Origin: Anaerobaca lacustris
GTDB lineage: Bacteria > Planctomycetota > Phycisphaerae > Sedimentisphaerales > Anaerobacaceae
Assembly (NCBI RefSeq): GCF_030012215.1
Contig: NZ_JASCXX010000022.1
Location: 43,320 to 107,319 of the forward strand
Direction of reading: 5' to 3'
Length of the DNA stretch: 64,000 bases
Below, one piece after another: positions 32,626 through 41,209 of the stretch. The notes below the pieces were generated by a model, which was not told the origin of the DNA, searched no databases, and saw nothing but the letters and a program-made list of their open reading frames with translations. The position numbers and the translations under genes were made by a program. Positions within the stretch are counted from its first letter, which is position 1. The number at the start of each line of letters is the position of its first letter.

Positions 32626-32980
32626 TATCTGGTTTCACGTCACAGCAACACGTCGCCACCTGAACTCCGCTTGGATTCTACCGCCATCGGTGCCCCCTAC
32701 GGAAGCGCAAAACCCGCTACCAGTCCGCCGCCCCCCCATGTCTTCGCAGGTTTGCCTCTTGCGTTTGCAGTGCTTTAACACTACAATGAGAGTATGGATG
32801 TGTAGACCACAATGCCGTCGAAGACGGAGAGAAAGCCCTGGACGTAACCCTGCGGTCGAGAATCTATGATCGGAGGCTTCAGCAAATGCCACCTGCCGCA
32901 ATGTATGCAGCCGTGTTTCGGCCTTCCGCGGGTATCGGTGCTCCTAGGCGCCAATTCCCCCAAATTTGCGAGATTTATGA
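32626..32980. other. Gene-free stretch upstream of the nuclease island
   Basis: About 355 bases without a supportable gene. It contains the putative promoter at 32759-32787 and then about 190 bases of leader sequence. A small frame from 32866 overlaps the nuclease start but has no ribosome site and no family features. No hairpin longer than a few bases was noticed. Confidence 0.5.
32759..32787 (+). promoter_or_regulatory. Putative promoter of the nuclease/DUF2971 island
   Basis: TTGCGT (32759-32764), a 17-base spacer and TACAAT (32782-32787). It leaves a leader of nearly 190 bases before the nuclease start at 32981. Confidence 0.4.
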
Positions 32981-34321
32981 ATGGATCCGTCTACTGTCTA
33001 CTTCGGTGCGATGATTGGGTATTGGGTGTTCCGGGGCATCAAGTCCTGGCTTGAAGAGGCTGAGCATAGCACCAATGTGGCTGGGCCTGTTGAACCACAA
33101 CAAGCGAGGCTCCTGCCAACTTCAATCACAAAAACCACCGAAGAACACCCAGCACCGCGCTATACGTCTGTGTCTGACCTCATACGAAATACGTATATCT
33201 CCTACAGCAAACTGCGATGCTACCAAGAGTGTCCCCACAAGTTTCGCCTCACGTATCTCGACGGCGCGCGTGAAGATCGGAGTCCGTTCACAGGTGATGG
33301 CAAGACCTTCCACAAGCACGCGGAATCGACGCTCAGGTCGTTCATCGGATGTTCAGTTCGCGAGGCTCAAGATAGGGTGGCAACACGTGATCGTCGTCTC
33401 CGACGGCTGTTTCAGTACTTGCCGCAGGATTCATACATTAAAGCCGTTGAGCATCGCCTGGGTTTCACTCTTCATGAGGTTCGCTATTTCGGTATTGTCG
33501 ACTTGGTAATCTGCGATTCTGACGGCACCATCCGTCTGGTTGACTACAAGACGGGCCATAATCCAAAGATACATATCGAGCAGCTCGAACTCTACTGCAT
33601 GCCCATCTTGTTGCGGTCAGCAGAAGCTCGTGTGAGATGCAGCTTCATTCTCGTCGACACTGACAAGCACGTGTACTGGGAGGTTGGTCCAGGTAATCGA
33701 AACGACGTCATACGCAACCTAGTACGTCGGGTCAATGCACTGATATTCGATACACAACTGAAGCCATTTATTAACACCAAATGCAAGGACTGCACAGTCG
33801 CGCAAGCATGTACGCACAGGAATGGACGACATTCGCCTGAGCGCCCAGTGCCCACATTGACTTCGGGCATTCGTGGAGCCGCATCCAGAATGCGCGATCT
33901 TGACAAGAGGAACAGCAAGAAATTGCCAGATGCAACGCGCGGGCCTACTAACGGCGGATCTTTTCATGCTGTTGTCGGCAAGGCAGAATATCGTTGTGCC
34001 GAGACCGGGCGCGTCATAGCTGTTGGCGAGAGGCATTTCACTACACACAAAGGGCAGCGTCTCTGTGTTACTGGCTTTCAAAAGAGATTCCCCGGCTTGC
34101 CGTTACCAGCCGAGCGGCTTCGTGGATCTACGCAGCGCCAGGGCAGCACCGCAAAGTCCTTTCAGCCCGTCGTCGGAAAGGCAGAATACAAATGCGTCGA
34201 GACCGGGCGCGTTATACCCATCGGTGAGAGGCATTTCACCACGCACAAGGGGGAACGTCTGTGCGTTGCAGGCTTTCGTAAGAGATTTCCGGATTTCCAC
34301 TTTACAGGCGGACAAAGGTAG
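32981..34321 (+). CDS. AddB/Cas4-type Fe-S PD-(D/E)XK nuclease with two C-terminal Cys/His modules
   Basis: 446 residues. The frame is closed by a TGA immediately before the ATG (TGAATG), so the start cannot be earlier; there is no clear ribosome site. A short hydrophobic N-terminus (VYFGAMIGYWVF) precedes a RecB-family nuclease domain: SYSKLRCYQECPHKF (C80, C84), H111/H113, GIVDLV (D174), LVDYKTG (D188, K190). Then CKDCTVAQAC (C268, C271, C277) gives the CX2CX5C pattern that with an earlier Cys binds a 4Fe-4S cluster in AddB and Cas4. The C-terminal 120 residues hold two copies of a roughly 40-residue module (VVGKAEYxC ... GERHFTTHKGxRLCVxGF), each with C-X12-H-X3-H-X5-C (C339/H352/H356/C362 and C405/H418/H422/C428). 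This module was not recognised. DNA cleavage is inferred. A DUF2971 gene follows after 67 bp. Base composition looks less GC-rich than neighbouring genes. Confidence 0.8.
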   Translation: MDPSTVYFGAMIGYWVFRGIKSWLEEAEHSTNVAGPVEPQQARLLPTSITKTTEEHPAPRYTSVSDLIRNTYISYSKLRCYQECPHKFRLTYLDGAREDRSPFTGDGKTFHKHAESTLRSFIGCSVREAQDRVATRDRRLRRLFQYLPQDSYIKAVEHRLGFTLHEVRYFGIVDLVICDSDGTIRLVDYKTGHNPKIHIEQLELYCMPILLRSAEARVRCSFILVDTDKHVYWEVGPGNRNDVIRNLVRRVNALIFDTQLKPFINTKCKDCTVAQACTHRNGRHSPERPVPTLTSGIRGAASRMRDLDKRNSKKLPDATRGPTNGGSFHAVVGKAEYRCAETGRVIAVGERHFTTHKGQRLCVTGFQKRFPGLPLPAERLRGSTQRQGSTAKSFQPVVGKAEYKCVETGRVIPIGERHFTTHKGERLCVAGFRKRFPDFHFTGGQR

Positions 34322-34388
34322 GCGCCACGAAACGGTAGAAGGGACCTGTCTGCACAGTCCGTCGCCCTTTTCGCGGAGGGACAACAAT

Positions 34389-35228
34389 ATGGCGGAACAA
34401 GACACAAATGGCCACTCGGGTGCGTGGCAAGATTCCTTTGACCTTGTAGCATGCGATGGCACTCCCACACCGAGGTTACTCTACAAGTACTTCAGCTACC
34501 ACCCACCCGACGAGAACGATCGGACTGAAACCATCTTCAGAAACGACAAGTTATACTTCGCTGCGCCGAAGGATTTCAATGATCCTTTTGATTCTGTCAC
34601 AAGACTCACTTACCCCAAGTCTCCAACCGAGCGAGAGCATCTTCTGACGAAGTTCGCGTATCGGGGTCGTCTGCCGATTTCAGAGCACGAGATTAGACGA
34701 TGGGTGAAAACGGATGCCGACATACCGTATATGGACAAGGTATGTGAGGACCTCACATACCAGATGCAAAGAGAGAACGCTGTGTTCTGTATGACCGAGG
34801 AGAAGGACAGTATACTAATGTGGGCTCATTACGCAGGTCAACACACAGGGTTCTGCCTGGAGTTCCGAACTGACAACCCGCTATTTTCACGGGTGCGGCA
34901 CGTCATATACAGCCGATATCATCCGAAAGAGGACCTCGTTCAACTTCTGACATCGACAGTGAGGCCCTTGCCGCTGTACCTTGTGACCAAGGCTGAAGCT
35001 TGGGCATATGAGAAAGAGTGGAGACTGGCCGATCCCGGGCCCGGACCAGGACAACGGGACTATCCTGCTGAGTCGCTGACGGGTGTGATCTTTGGATGCC
35101 GAATGAATGCCAAGGACAGGGCGCAAACCAAGGAGTGGTGCAGAGACCGCATGCCTCGTCCCGCCCTCTACGAGGCGAAGGAGAAGAGAACCGAATTTAG
35201 CCTGGATATCACCCCCGTATCCTACTGA
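34389..35228 (+). CDS. DUF2971 family protein
   Basis: 279 residues. ATG 34389 has GGAGGG 8 bases upstream. Family features: LLYKYFSYHP near the N-terminus, LYFAAPKDFNDPFDSV, VFCMTEEKDSILMWAHYAGQHTGFCLEF (written in parts: CMTEE, ILMWAHYA, HTGFCLEF), and YEKEWRL toward the C-terminus. DUF2971 proteins have no established biochemical activity. They are often found in accessory and defence-associated regions. Here it follows the iron-sulfur nuclease on the same strand, and the pair shares an AT-richer composition, so they probably form one acquired unit. Confidence 0.85.
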   Translation: MAEQDTNGHSGAWQDSFDLVACDGTPTPRLLYKYFSYHPPDENDRTETIFRNDKLYFAAPKDFNDPFDSVTRLTYPKSPTEREHLLTKFAYRGRLPISEHEIRRWVKTDADIPYMDKVCEDLTYQMQRENAVFCMTEEKDSILMWAHYAGQHTGFCLEFRTDNPLFSRVRHVIYSRYHPKEDLVQLLTSTVRPLPLYLVTKAEAWAYEKEWRLADPGPGPGQRDYPAESLTGVIFGCRMNAKDRAQTKEWCRDRMPRPALYEAKEKRTEFSLDITPVSY

Positions 35229-35522
35229 ACCATCTCCCGGGGGCTCAGAAGCAGCCGGTATTTGCCGCAGCCCACCAAAATTGGACCAAGCTAATGGTCT
35301 CTCTGTGAAGGCTCGTCCCGTCTCGTCATCCGCGAGCTGTTCGCGATGTGGTGAATATGAAACGCAGATGGGCGTTGTTTGTGCGGGGGGATTGGGTTAG
35401 GGTGGGGCACACGTAAGGCTGTAGGCCATAGGCCGGAGGCTGGAGATCCTCCAGTCTACCGCCTGCAGTCTCCGGCCTGTGACGCACGGGTGGATCGGAA
35501 CGGTCAAGGAAAGGTTCAGGAC
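35229..35522. other. Intergenic stretch between DUF2971 and GH51 genes
   Basis: About 294 bases without a gene. The first 185 bases show nothing recognisable; the rest contains the palindromic repeat at 35415-35480 and the ribosome site of the GH51 gene. Confidence 0.5.
35415..35480. repeat. Palindromic AGGCC/GGCCT repeat
   Basis: The outer stem AGGCCGGAG/CTCCGGCCT (35430-35438, 35470-35478) encloses an inner stem CTGGAG-atc-CTCCAG (35440-35454). It is preceded by degenerate short units of the form GGCTGTAGGCCATA. It marks the right border of the nuclease/DUF2971 island. Confidence 0.65.
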
Positions 35523-37913
35523 ATGGGTGGACGAAGCAGCGGCTCGATCGGGTGGACCCTTTTCATGTGGGCGGCGTTGGCGGCTACGGCACTGGGCCAG
35601 AGCAGCCAGAACAAGGGAGTCTCGTACACGATCGATCCGGGGAAGGTGTTGAACCGGATCGACGAGAAGGTGTACGGGCACTTCTTCGAGCACATCTACC
35701 ACTCGGCCAACGGCGGGCTATGGGGCGAGTTGGTGTGGAACCGCAGCTTCGAGGAGAACTCGGCGGGCAGGTGGTCGATCGAGGATGACCAGCTCGTCCA
35801 GAGCGGCTCGGGCACGGACCTGCGACTCGTGTTCGGGGACCGGGCCTGGACCGACTACGAATACACGCTCGAAGCCCAGAAGACCGGCGGGGCCGAGGGT
35901 TTTCTCATCCTGTTCCGCGCCGCGAGCGACCAGGACTATTACTGGTACAACATCGGCGGCTGGGGCAACGTGCGCCACCAGTTGGAGAAAGGTTCCGGCG
36001 GCGGACGGCGCAGCGTCGGGCGGGCGGTCAACGGGCAGATCGAGAAGGGCAAATGGTACCCGATCCGCGTCCGCTGCGAGGGCAATCGCTATCAGGTCTG
36101 GCTCGACGGCGAGCGGGTGCTGGACTACACCGACGAGCGTTCGCCGCATCGGGCGGGCCAGGTGGGCATCAGCACATGGTCCACTCAGGCGAAGTTCCGC
36201 AACATCGAGGTCGCCACACTCGACGGCAAGACGCTGTACGAGGATCTGCCTTCGCTCGGTGAGGACAAGTTCGGCGCCAAGCACTGGAGCGTCGTCGGTC
36301 CCGGCAAGGTCAGCATCGAATCCGACGATCCGCTGAACAGTAACTTCTGCGTGCAGATCGATGCTTCGGCAGGCGAGGCGGTGCTGGAGCAGGGCGCGTT
36401 CAATACCCGTAAGGACGAAGTGTACGCCGGTTCGCTCTGGGCGCGTGGCCAGGCGTCGAACGGCCTGACGGTGCGCCTCGTCAACAACGGTGATACCATC
36501 ATCGCCCAGCAGAAGCTCGGCGCACCGGGCAACGACTGGAAGGAGACGAAGTTCGAACTGCGTCCCAAGGTCTCCGACGCCAACGCGACGTTCCAGGTCA
36601 TCGTGCCCGAAGGCGGCAAGATATGGCTCGACCAGGTGAGCATGATGCCGCGATCGTGGGAGGAGGCCGGCGGCTTCCGGCCCGATCTGCTACAGGCCGT
36701 CGCCGAGATTCGCGCGCCGATCATCCGCTGGCCCGGCGGCTGCTTCGCGTCCCCCTACCGCTGGAAGGACGGCATCGGCCCGCAGCACAAGCGTCGCGTG
36801 ACGCCGCGAGAGATGTGGGACGATCTGGACATCAACAGCCTGGGCACCGATGAGTTCATCGCGCTGTGCCGCAAGGTGGGCGCTGAGCCGCTGATCGTCG
36901 TCAACATCGGCACGCCGCAATGGAATGATGACGCCGACATCTACGACTTCCTCCAGGACGCGCTCGACTGGATCGAATACTGCAACGGTCCGGCGACGTC
37001 GAAGTGGGGCAAGGTCCGCGCCGCCAACGGCCACCCCGAGCCCTACAATGTGAAATACTGGGAGATCGACAACGAGACGTGGGGCATGGGTATCGACGAT
37101 TACATCGCGGCGGTCAAGCGGTTCGCCCCTGCAATGCGCAAGGCCGATCCGACGATTGAGCTGGCCGCCTGCGGCAGCGGCAGCTTCGACCTGACCTGGA
37201 ACCGGCGGATGATCGGAGGCTGCGGCGAGCTGTTCGAGTACCTCAGCATCCACCACTACGAGAACCCCGACCGATTCGCCGATGGGCCGTACAACTACGA
37301 GCGCTTCATCCGCCAGACGGGCGAGATCATTGCCGCCAGCGCCAATCCCCGAATGAAGATCTACTGTTCCGAGTGGAACGCCCAGAGCACCGACTGGCGC
37401 ACGGGCCTGTATGCCGGCGGCATGCTGAACGGCTTCGAGCGGTGCGGCGACGTCTACGAGATCGGCGGGCCCGCCCTGTTCCTGCGCCACGTCTCGGCCA
37501 CCGGCTGGGACAACGCGTTCATCAACTTCGATCAGTCGTCCTGGTTCGGCGCGCCGAATTACGTTGTGATGCAACTGTGGCGCGACCACTACGCGCCGAG
37601 CTGCATCGCGATCACGCCCGAGTCGAAAACACTCAACACCGTCGCGACCAAGTCGCAGGACGGAAAGACACTCTACGTCAAGACCGTCAACGCAGGCGAA
37701 TCGGCCGTGGCAATGTCGCTGAAGCTGGCGGAGGGCTTCTCCGCCGTCGCCGCAACGATGCAGATGGTCGCCCCCGGCTCGCTGGACGCCCGCAATACGC
37801 TGGCCCGCCCGCAAGCCGTCCGCGCCGAACCGGGCGAGGTCCGCATCGAGAGCAACACGATGCGCCTGACACTGCCCGCCCTCTCGGCCGCCGTCGTCAC
37901 GATCGAACTGTAA
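35523..37913 (+). CDS. Secreted GH51 alpha-L-arabinofuranosidase with inserted laminin-type domain
   Basis: 796 residues with a signal peptide ending at ALGQ. The GH51 start (IDPGKVLNRIDEKVYGHFFEHIYHS, key part GHFFEH) is at about 33-60. It is interrupted at about 80-245 by a beta-sandwich segment (WSIEDDQLVQSGS, VFGDRAWTDYEYTLEAQ, GQVGISTW, FRNIEVATLDG) resembling a DUF1080/LamG-type glycan-binding domain. The TIM barrel then resumes with RWPGGCFASPY, EIDNETWG (acid/base E518) and YCSEWNAQS (nucleophile E617), then a C-terminal beta domain. The enzyme releases L-arabinose from arabinan or arabinoxylan. A strong terminator follows 12 bases after the stop. Confidence 0.92.
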   Translation: MGGRSSGSIGWTLFMWAALAATALGQSSQNKGVSYTIDPGKVLNRIDEKVYGHFFEHIYHSANGGLWGELVWNRSFEENSAGRWSIEDDQLVQSGSGTDLRLVFGDRAWTDYEYTLEAQKTGGAEGFLILFRAASDQDYYWYNIGGWGNVRHQLEKGSGGGRRSVGRAVNGQIEKGKWYPIRVRCEGNRYQVWLDGERVLDYTDERSPHRAGQVGISTWSTQAKFRNIEVATLDGKTLYEDLPSLGEDKFGAKHWSVVGPGKVSIESDDPLNSNFCVQIDASAGEAVLEQGAFNTRKDEVYAGSLWARGQASNGLTVRLVNNGDTIIAQQKLGAPGNDWKETKFELRPKVSDANATFQVIVPEGGKIWLDQVSMMPRSWEEAGGFRPDLLQAVAEIRAPIIRWPGGCFASPYRWKDGIGPQHKRRVTPREMWDDLDINSLGTDEFIALCRKVGAEPLIVVNIGTPQWNDDADIYDFLQDALDWIEYCNGPATSKWGKVRAANGHPEPYNVKYWEIDNETWGMGIDDYIAAVKRFAPAMRKADPTIELAACGSGSFDLTWNRRMIGGCGELFEYLSIHHYENPDRFADGPYNYERFIRQTGEIIAASANPRMKIYCSEWNAQSTDWRTGLYAGGMLNGFERCGDVYEIGGPALFLRHVSATGWDNAFINFDQSSWFGAPNYVVMQLWRDHYAPSCIAITPESKTLNTVATKSQDGKTLYVKTVNAGESAVAMSLKLAEGFSAVAATMQMVAPGSLDARNTLARPQAVRAEPGEVRIESNTMRLTLPALSAAVVTIEL

Positions 37914-37925
37914 GACGTCGCCATC

Positions 37926-37967
37926 CCCCGGCCCCTGCCGCACGCGGGGCCGGGGTGCCTCGTTTTT
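37926..37967 (+). terminator. Rho-independent terminator of the GH51 gene
   Basis: A perfect 10-bp stem CCCCGGCCCC/GGGGCCGGGG (37926-37935, 37946-37955) with a 10-base loop, followed by TGCCTCG and five T (37963-37967). Confidence 0.75.
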
Positions 37968-37978
37968 CCCCATAGCGC

Positions 37979-38043
37979 ACGCAGGGCGAACGGCCTCACT
38001 CGCTCAGTCCAGAGTCAAAGTCGTGCGGGGACGCACGACCTAC
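37979..38043. repeat. Double-hairpin dispersed repeat, copy 2
   Basis: Begins ACGCAGGGCGA. It ends with hairpin TCGTGCG-ggga-CGCACGA (38021-38038) and CCTAC, matching 16883-16938. The first hairpin seen in copy 1 is degraded here. Confidence 0.7.
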
Positions 38044-38101
38044 AAGACGCCGGCGCGCCGCTGCATCTTAGGCATCCCTCGCCCCCCCCCCGGCTTTTGC
38101 G

Positions 38102-38131
38102 TTGGCGCCGGGCGCTGCGCGTTCCTATAAT
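38102..38131 (+). promoter_or_regulatory. Putative promoter of the sugar isomerase-like gene
   Basis: TTGGCG (38102-38107), 18 bases, TATAAT (38126-38131), 56 bases before the GTG start. The -10 context GTTCCTATAAT is the same as at 56545-56555. Confidence 0.5.
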
Positions 38132-38186
38132 CGGGACAGGCCACAGAGCCATATCCGACGAATCAAGCGTGACCGGGAGTGACATC

Positions 38187-39152
38187 GTGACGACAGAGAC
38201 AATAACGCGCAGGAGCTTGCTGTGCGGCGCGATCGCCGGCCCGGCGGGCGGTGCGATCGCAGCGTACGGAGCAACGGGGGATTCACCACAAGCGGCGCAT
38301 CCGAAACGATGGAAGACGGCGGTGGGGCTCAACGGGTTCGAGTCGGTGCGCTCCTATGGCTACCGGATGGATATTCAGGAGGCGCTGGAGTTCGTGCGCG
38401 TGTGCGGGTTCGACGGCGTCGAGCTGGTGGACTGGCCCGAGCCCTATCCGCAGACGGACGAGCAGGCCCGCGCCGTCAAGCGGATGTACGACCGCCTGGG
38501 TCTGGAGATCATGACGCTCCAGGCCCGCGGCCTGGACGGCAGTTGTGGATCGGCCGACGCCGCCAGCCGGAGCCGCTACCTGACGCATCTCAAGCACCAG
38601 GTCGATCTGCTGCACGGCTGGGGGTGCAAATTCATCGCTGTCTGGTCGGGCGGACCGGTTGGGCCGGGCAGCGAAGAATACTGTAAGTGGACCGCCGAGA
38701 CGTGGGCCAGGCTGACCGAATACGCCCGACAGCATGGCATGTATGTCACAACCGAGCCCGAGCCGGTCATGGCTACGCACACGTTCGAACTGCTCCACAA
38801 GCTCGTCGACTGGATCGACTCGCCCCACTTCTACGTGACGTTCGACCCGAGCCACAGCACGATTATGGGCGAAGGCGACCCGATGGACTTCCTGAAGGAA
38901 TTCCGAGGGCGCGTCGGCCACGTCCACTTCACCGACACGGACGGCACCCGCCGAGGCGAAGGCGGAACGTCGAAACACCTGACGCTCGGAGACGGCAAGC
39001 TGGATTTGCAGGCACTGTTGGCCGAGTTGAAAGACCAGGGCTACGACAAGTGGATCATGCTGGATCTATGGCGGCTTCCCGACATCTATCGCGGCGCCTA
39101 CGTGGGCAAGAAGCGGCTCGACGCCATGCTCGATACGCTGTTTGGAGCCTGA
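38187..39152 (+). CDS. Secreted sugar phosphate isomerase/epimerase-like TIM-barrel protein
   Basis: 321 residues from GTG 38187, which has GGGAGTG upstream and lies downstream of the TATAAT box; longer reading is unlikely because it would cross that promoter. The leader TRRSLLCGAIAGPAGGA looks like a twin-arginine signal. The body is an AP-endonuclease-2-like barrel: EALEFVRVCGFDGVELVDWPEP, YVTFDPSHSTIMGEGDPMDFL (shown in part: FDPSH), GHVHFTDTDGT, and LKDQGYDKWIMLDLW. Metal-binding Glu, Asp and His positions are consistent with the family. Export of this fold is common in planctomycetes. The substrate is unknown. The GH39-like gene follows after 20 bp. Confidence 0.8.
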   Translation: MTTETITRRSLLCGAIAGPAGGAIAAYGATGDSPQAAHPKRWKTAVGLNGFESVRSYGYRMDIQEALEFVRVCGFDGVELVDWPEPYPQTDEQARAVKRMYDRLGLEIMTLQARGLDGSCGSADAASRSRYLTHLKHQVDLLHGWGCKFIAVWSGGPVGPGSEEYCKWTAETWARLTEYARQHGMYVTTEPEPVMATHTFELLHKLVDWIDSPHFYVTFDPSHSTIMGEGDPMDFLKEFRGRVGHVHFTDTDGTRRGEGGTSKHLTLGDGKLDLQALLAELKDQGYDKWIMLDLWRLPDIYRGAYVGKKRLDAMLDTLFGA

Positions 39153-39172
39153 ATTCTCGGAGACCGTGCACC

Positions 39173-41191
39173 ATGACCGATGCAAAGACTTCGCGCCGTA
39201 CTGTTGCCTTGTTGGGCATCCTGCTCCTGCCTGGTGTGATTCTCGCCAATGCCAAAGCAACGGAACCCAGCATTCAGCGGAGCATCCCGAATGCGAGAGG
39301 GCTGCCGGCGGTGTTTACGGAAGGACAGAGCGTCACCGTGCCGGTCCCTTCCAAGCCGGCGACGCGATGGCGCGCCCTTGACGACGACGGCGCACAGGTG
39401 CGAGCCGGTGATCTCGATGCATCTGCTTCGACTATCGACATCGGCACGCTGGGCATCGGATGGTATCGGATCGAGTTCCTGTCGCGGGACGACGAGTGCG
39501 CCACGTGGACGACGGCAGCGGTGCTCGCGCGGCCGTCGGCGCCGGTGCCGCAGGACTCGCCGATCTGCATCGACTCGGCGACCGCATGGTTCGCGCTCAA
39601 CGACCCGGCCAAACAGGAGCGGTTCGCCCGGCTGGCGGCGCTGGCGGGCGTCAACTGGATTCGCGACCGGATGCGGTGGCGTGACATCGAGCCCGAGCGG
39701 GGACGTTTCGTGGACGCGACGACGTACGACACCGCCGCCGACCTCCAGGCCAAACATGGGCTCAAGGTGCTCCAGGTCTTTCATGGCACGCCCGAATGGG
39801 CGGTCGAGGACGGCGAGCTGCGCGGCCGCTACCCTGTCGATCTGCGCCATGCCTATCGGTTCTGCCGGGAAATGGCGCGCCGCTACAAAGGCCGCGTGCA
39901 GGCGTGGGAGCCGTGGAACGAGGCCAATGTCGCGACATTCGGCGGCCACACCACCGACGAGATGTGCACGTATCAGAAGGCGACGTATCTGGGCTTCAAG
40001 GCGGGCGATCCGGACCTGATCGTCTGCTGGAACGTCTCGACGGCGGTGCCGACGATGCTGCACACCCGGCTGGTCCTGGCGAACGAAACGTGGCCGTACT
40101 TCGACACGTACAACATCCACACGTACGACTGGCCCGATTCGTACGAGCGGCTGTGGGGACCGGTGCACGCCGCGGCGTGCGGCAGGCCCATCTGGGTGAC
40201 CGAGAGCGACCGGGGTTTGCCGTACGTCGGGCCGGAACCCTGGTGCGAACTGTCGCGCGAGGGCGAACGGCAGAAGGCCGAGTTCATGGCGCAGTCGTAT
40301 GCCAGCAGCCTCTTCGCCGGCGCCGAGCGGCACTTCCACTTCATTCTGGGCAACTACTATGAGGCAAACAAGGTCCAGTTCGGCCTTCTGCGGCTGGACC
40401 TGACGCCCCGACCGAGCTACGTCGCGCTGGCGGCGATCGGACGCTTCCTGGCCGGGGCCGAGTGTCTTGGCCGATGGTCGCTGTCGGGTGCCCCCGATGC
40501 GCATATCTACGCCTTCGCCGCTCGGCCCGACGGCAAGGACCGTGACGTGCTCGTGGCCTGGGCGGAAAGGCCGGGAGACTGGTCGTCGCGAGGCAAGACC
40601 ACCGTTCCGTGGGCCCTGCCCAGAACAGTCACCGTCGCCGATGTGCACGACTACCTCGGGCGCTCGCTGGATTCGCAAGTCCCCCAACGGCTGGAGTCGG
40701 CGCCAATCTTCGTTTTGTTGCGAGCCGGCGACACATCGGAACTGCCGCTGGAACCGCCGCCGCACCGATCCGAACGTCGCTCCGGCGAGGTCTGCCCCAT
40801 CGTGCTGCAATTGCACATGCCGCGTTCGACCAGCATCAACGTCCAACAGATCCCCTGGGCTTCGGATTACGAGCACCAGGTCGAGCCCGACACCGAGATC
40901 GTGCTGCCCTTCTATGCGTACAACTTCAGCGACAAGACCGTCAAGGGGCGCATCGCCATCGACCACGCCCCCGAAGGCTGGACGTTCGAGCCGAATTCCT
41001 GGAATGTCACTCTGGACCCGATGGACCGAGCCGAGTTGCCCTGTCGGTTCCTCATGCCAGTGAGAAACCCAGAGAAGACATCGGACTGCTGGATTCGCCT
41101 GCGGGGCGATTTCGGCAAGGCCGGACGTCCCGTCCTCGCCTTCCGCCTGATCTCGAAGCCCGGCGAAGGCTACGACGCCCCACTGCCGTAG
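39173..41191 (+). CDS. Secreted clan GH-A glycoside hydrolase (GH39-like)
   Basis: 672 residues. A signal peptide (TVALLGILLLPGVILANA) is followed by a small beta domain (about 40-130). The TIM barrel (about 140-480) has the GH-A acid/base signature WEPWNEANV (E250) and a nucleophile segment WVTESDRG (E344), 94 residues later. The C-terminal 180 residues look like immunoglobulin-like beta domains. GH39 members act on xylosides and iduronides, so the exact substrate is open. It follows the isomerase-like gene by 20 bp and is likely co-transcribed. It converges on the DUF1343 gene 18 bp away. Confidence 0.75.
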   Translation: MTDAKTSRRTVALLGILLLPGVILANAKATEPSIQRSIPNARGLPAVFTEGQSVTVPVPSKPATRWRALDDDGAQVRAGDLDASASTIDIGTLGIGWYRIEFLSRDDECATWTTAAVLARPSAPVPQDSPICIDSATAWFALNDPAKQERFARLAALAGVNWIRDRMRWRDIEPERGRFVDATTYDTAADLQAKHGLKVLQVFHGTPEWAVEDGELRGRYPVDLRHAYRFCREMARRYKGRVQAWEPWNEANVATFGGHTTDEMCTYQKATYLGFKAGDPDLIVCWNVSTAVPTMLHTRLVLANETWPYFDTYNIHTYDWPDSYERLWGPVHAAACGRPIWVTESDRGLPYVGPEPWCELSREGERQKAEFMAQSYASSLFAGAERHFHFILGNYYEANKVQFGLLRLDLTPRPSYVALAAIGRFLAGAECLGRWSLSGAPDAHIYAFAARPDGKDRDVLVAWAERPGDWSSRGKTTVPWALPRTVTVADVHDYLGRSLDSQVPQRLESAPIFVLLRAGDTSELPLEPPPHRSERRSGEVCPIVLQLHMPRSTSINVQQIPWASDYEHQVEPDTEIVLPFYAYNFSDKTVKGRIAIDHAPEGWTFEPNSWNVTLDPMDRAELPCRFLMPVRNPEKTSDCWIRLRGDFGKAGRPVLAFRLISKPGEGYDAPLP

Positions 41192-41209
41192 AGCCGTACC
41201 AGAACGAAC

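Noticed and set aside
32866..33054. Small frame of 62 codons overlapping the nuclease start
   Set aside because: No ribosome site, no family features, and it ends inside the nuclease gene in another frame. A leader peptide is conceivable but unsupported.
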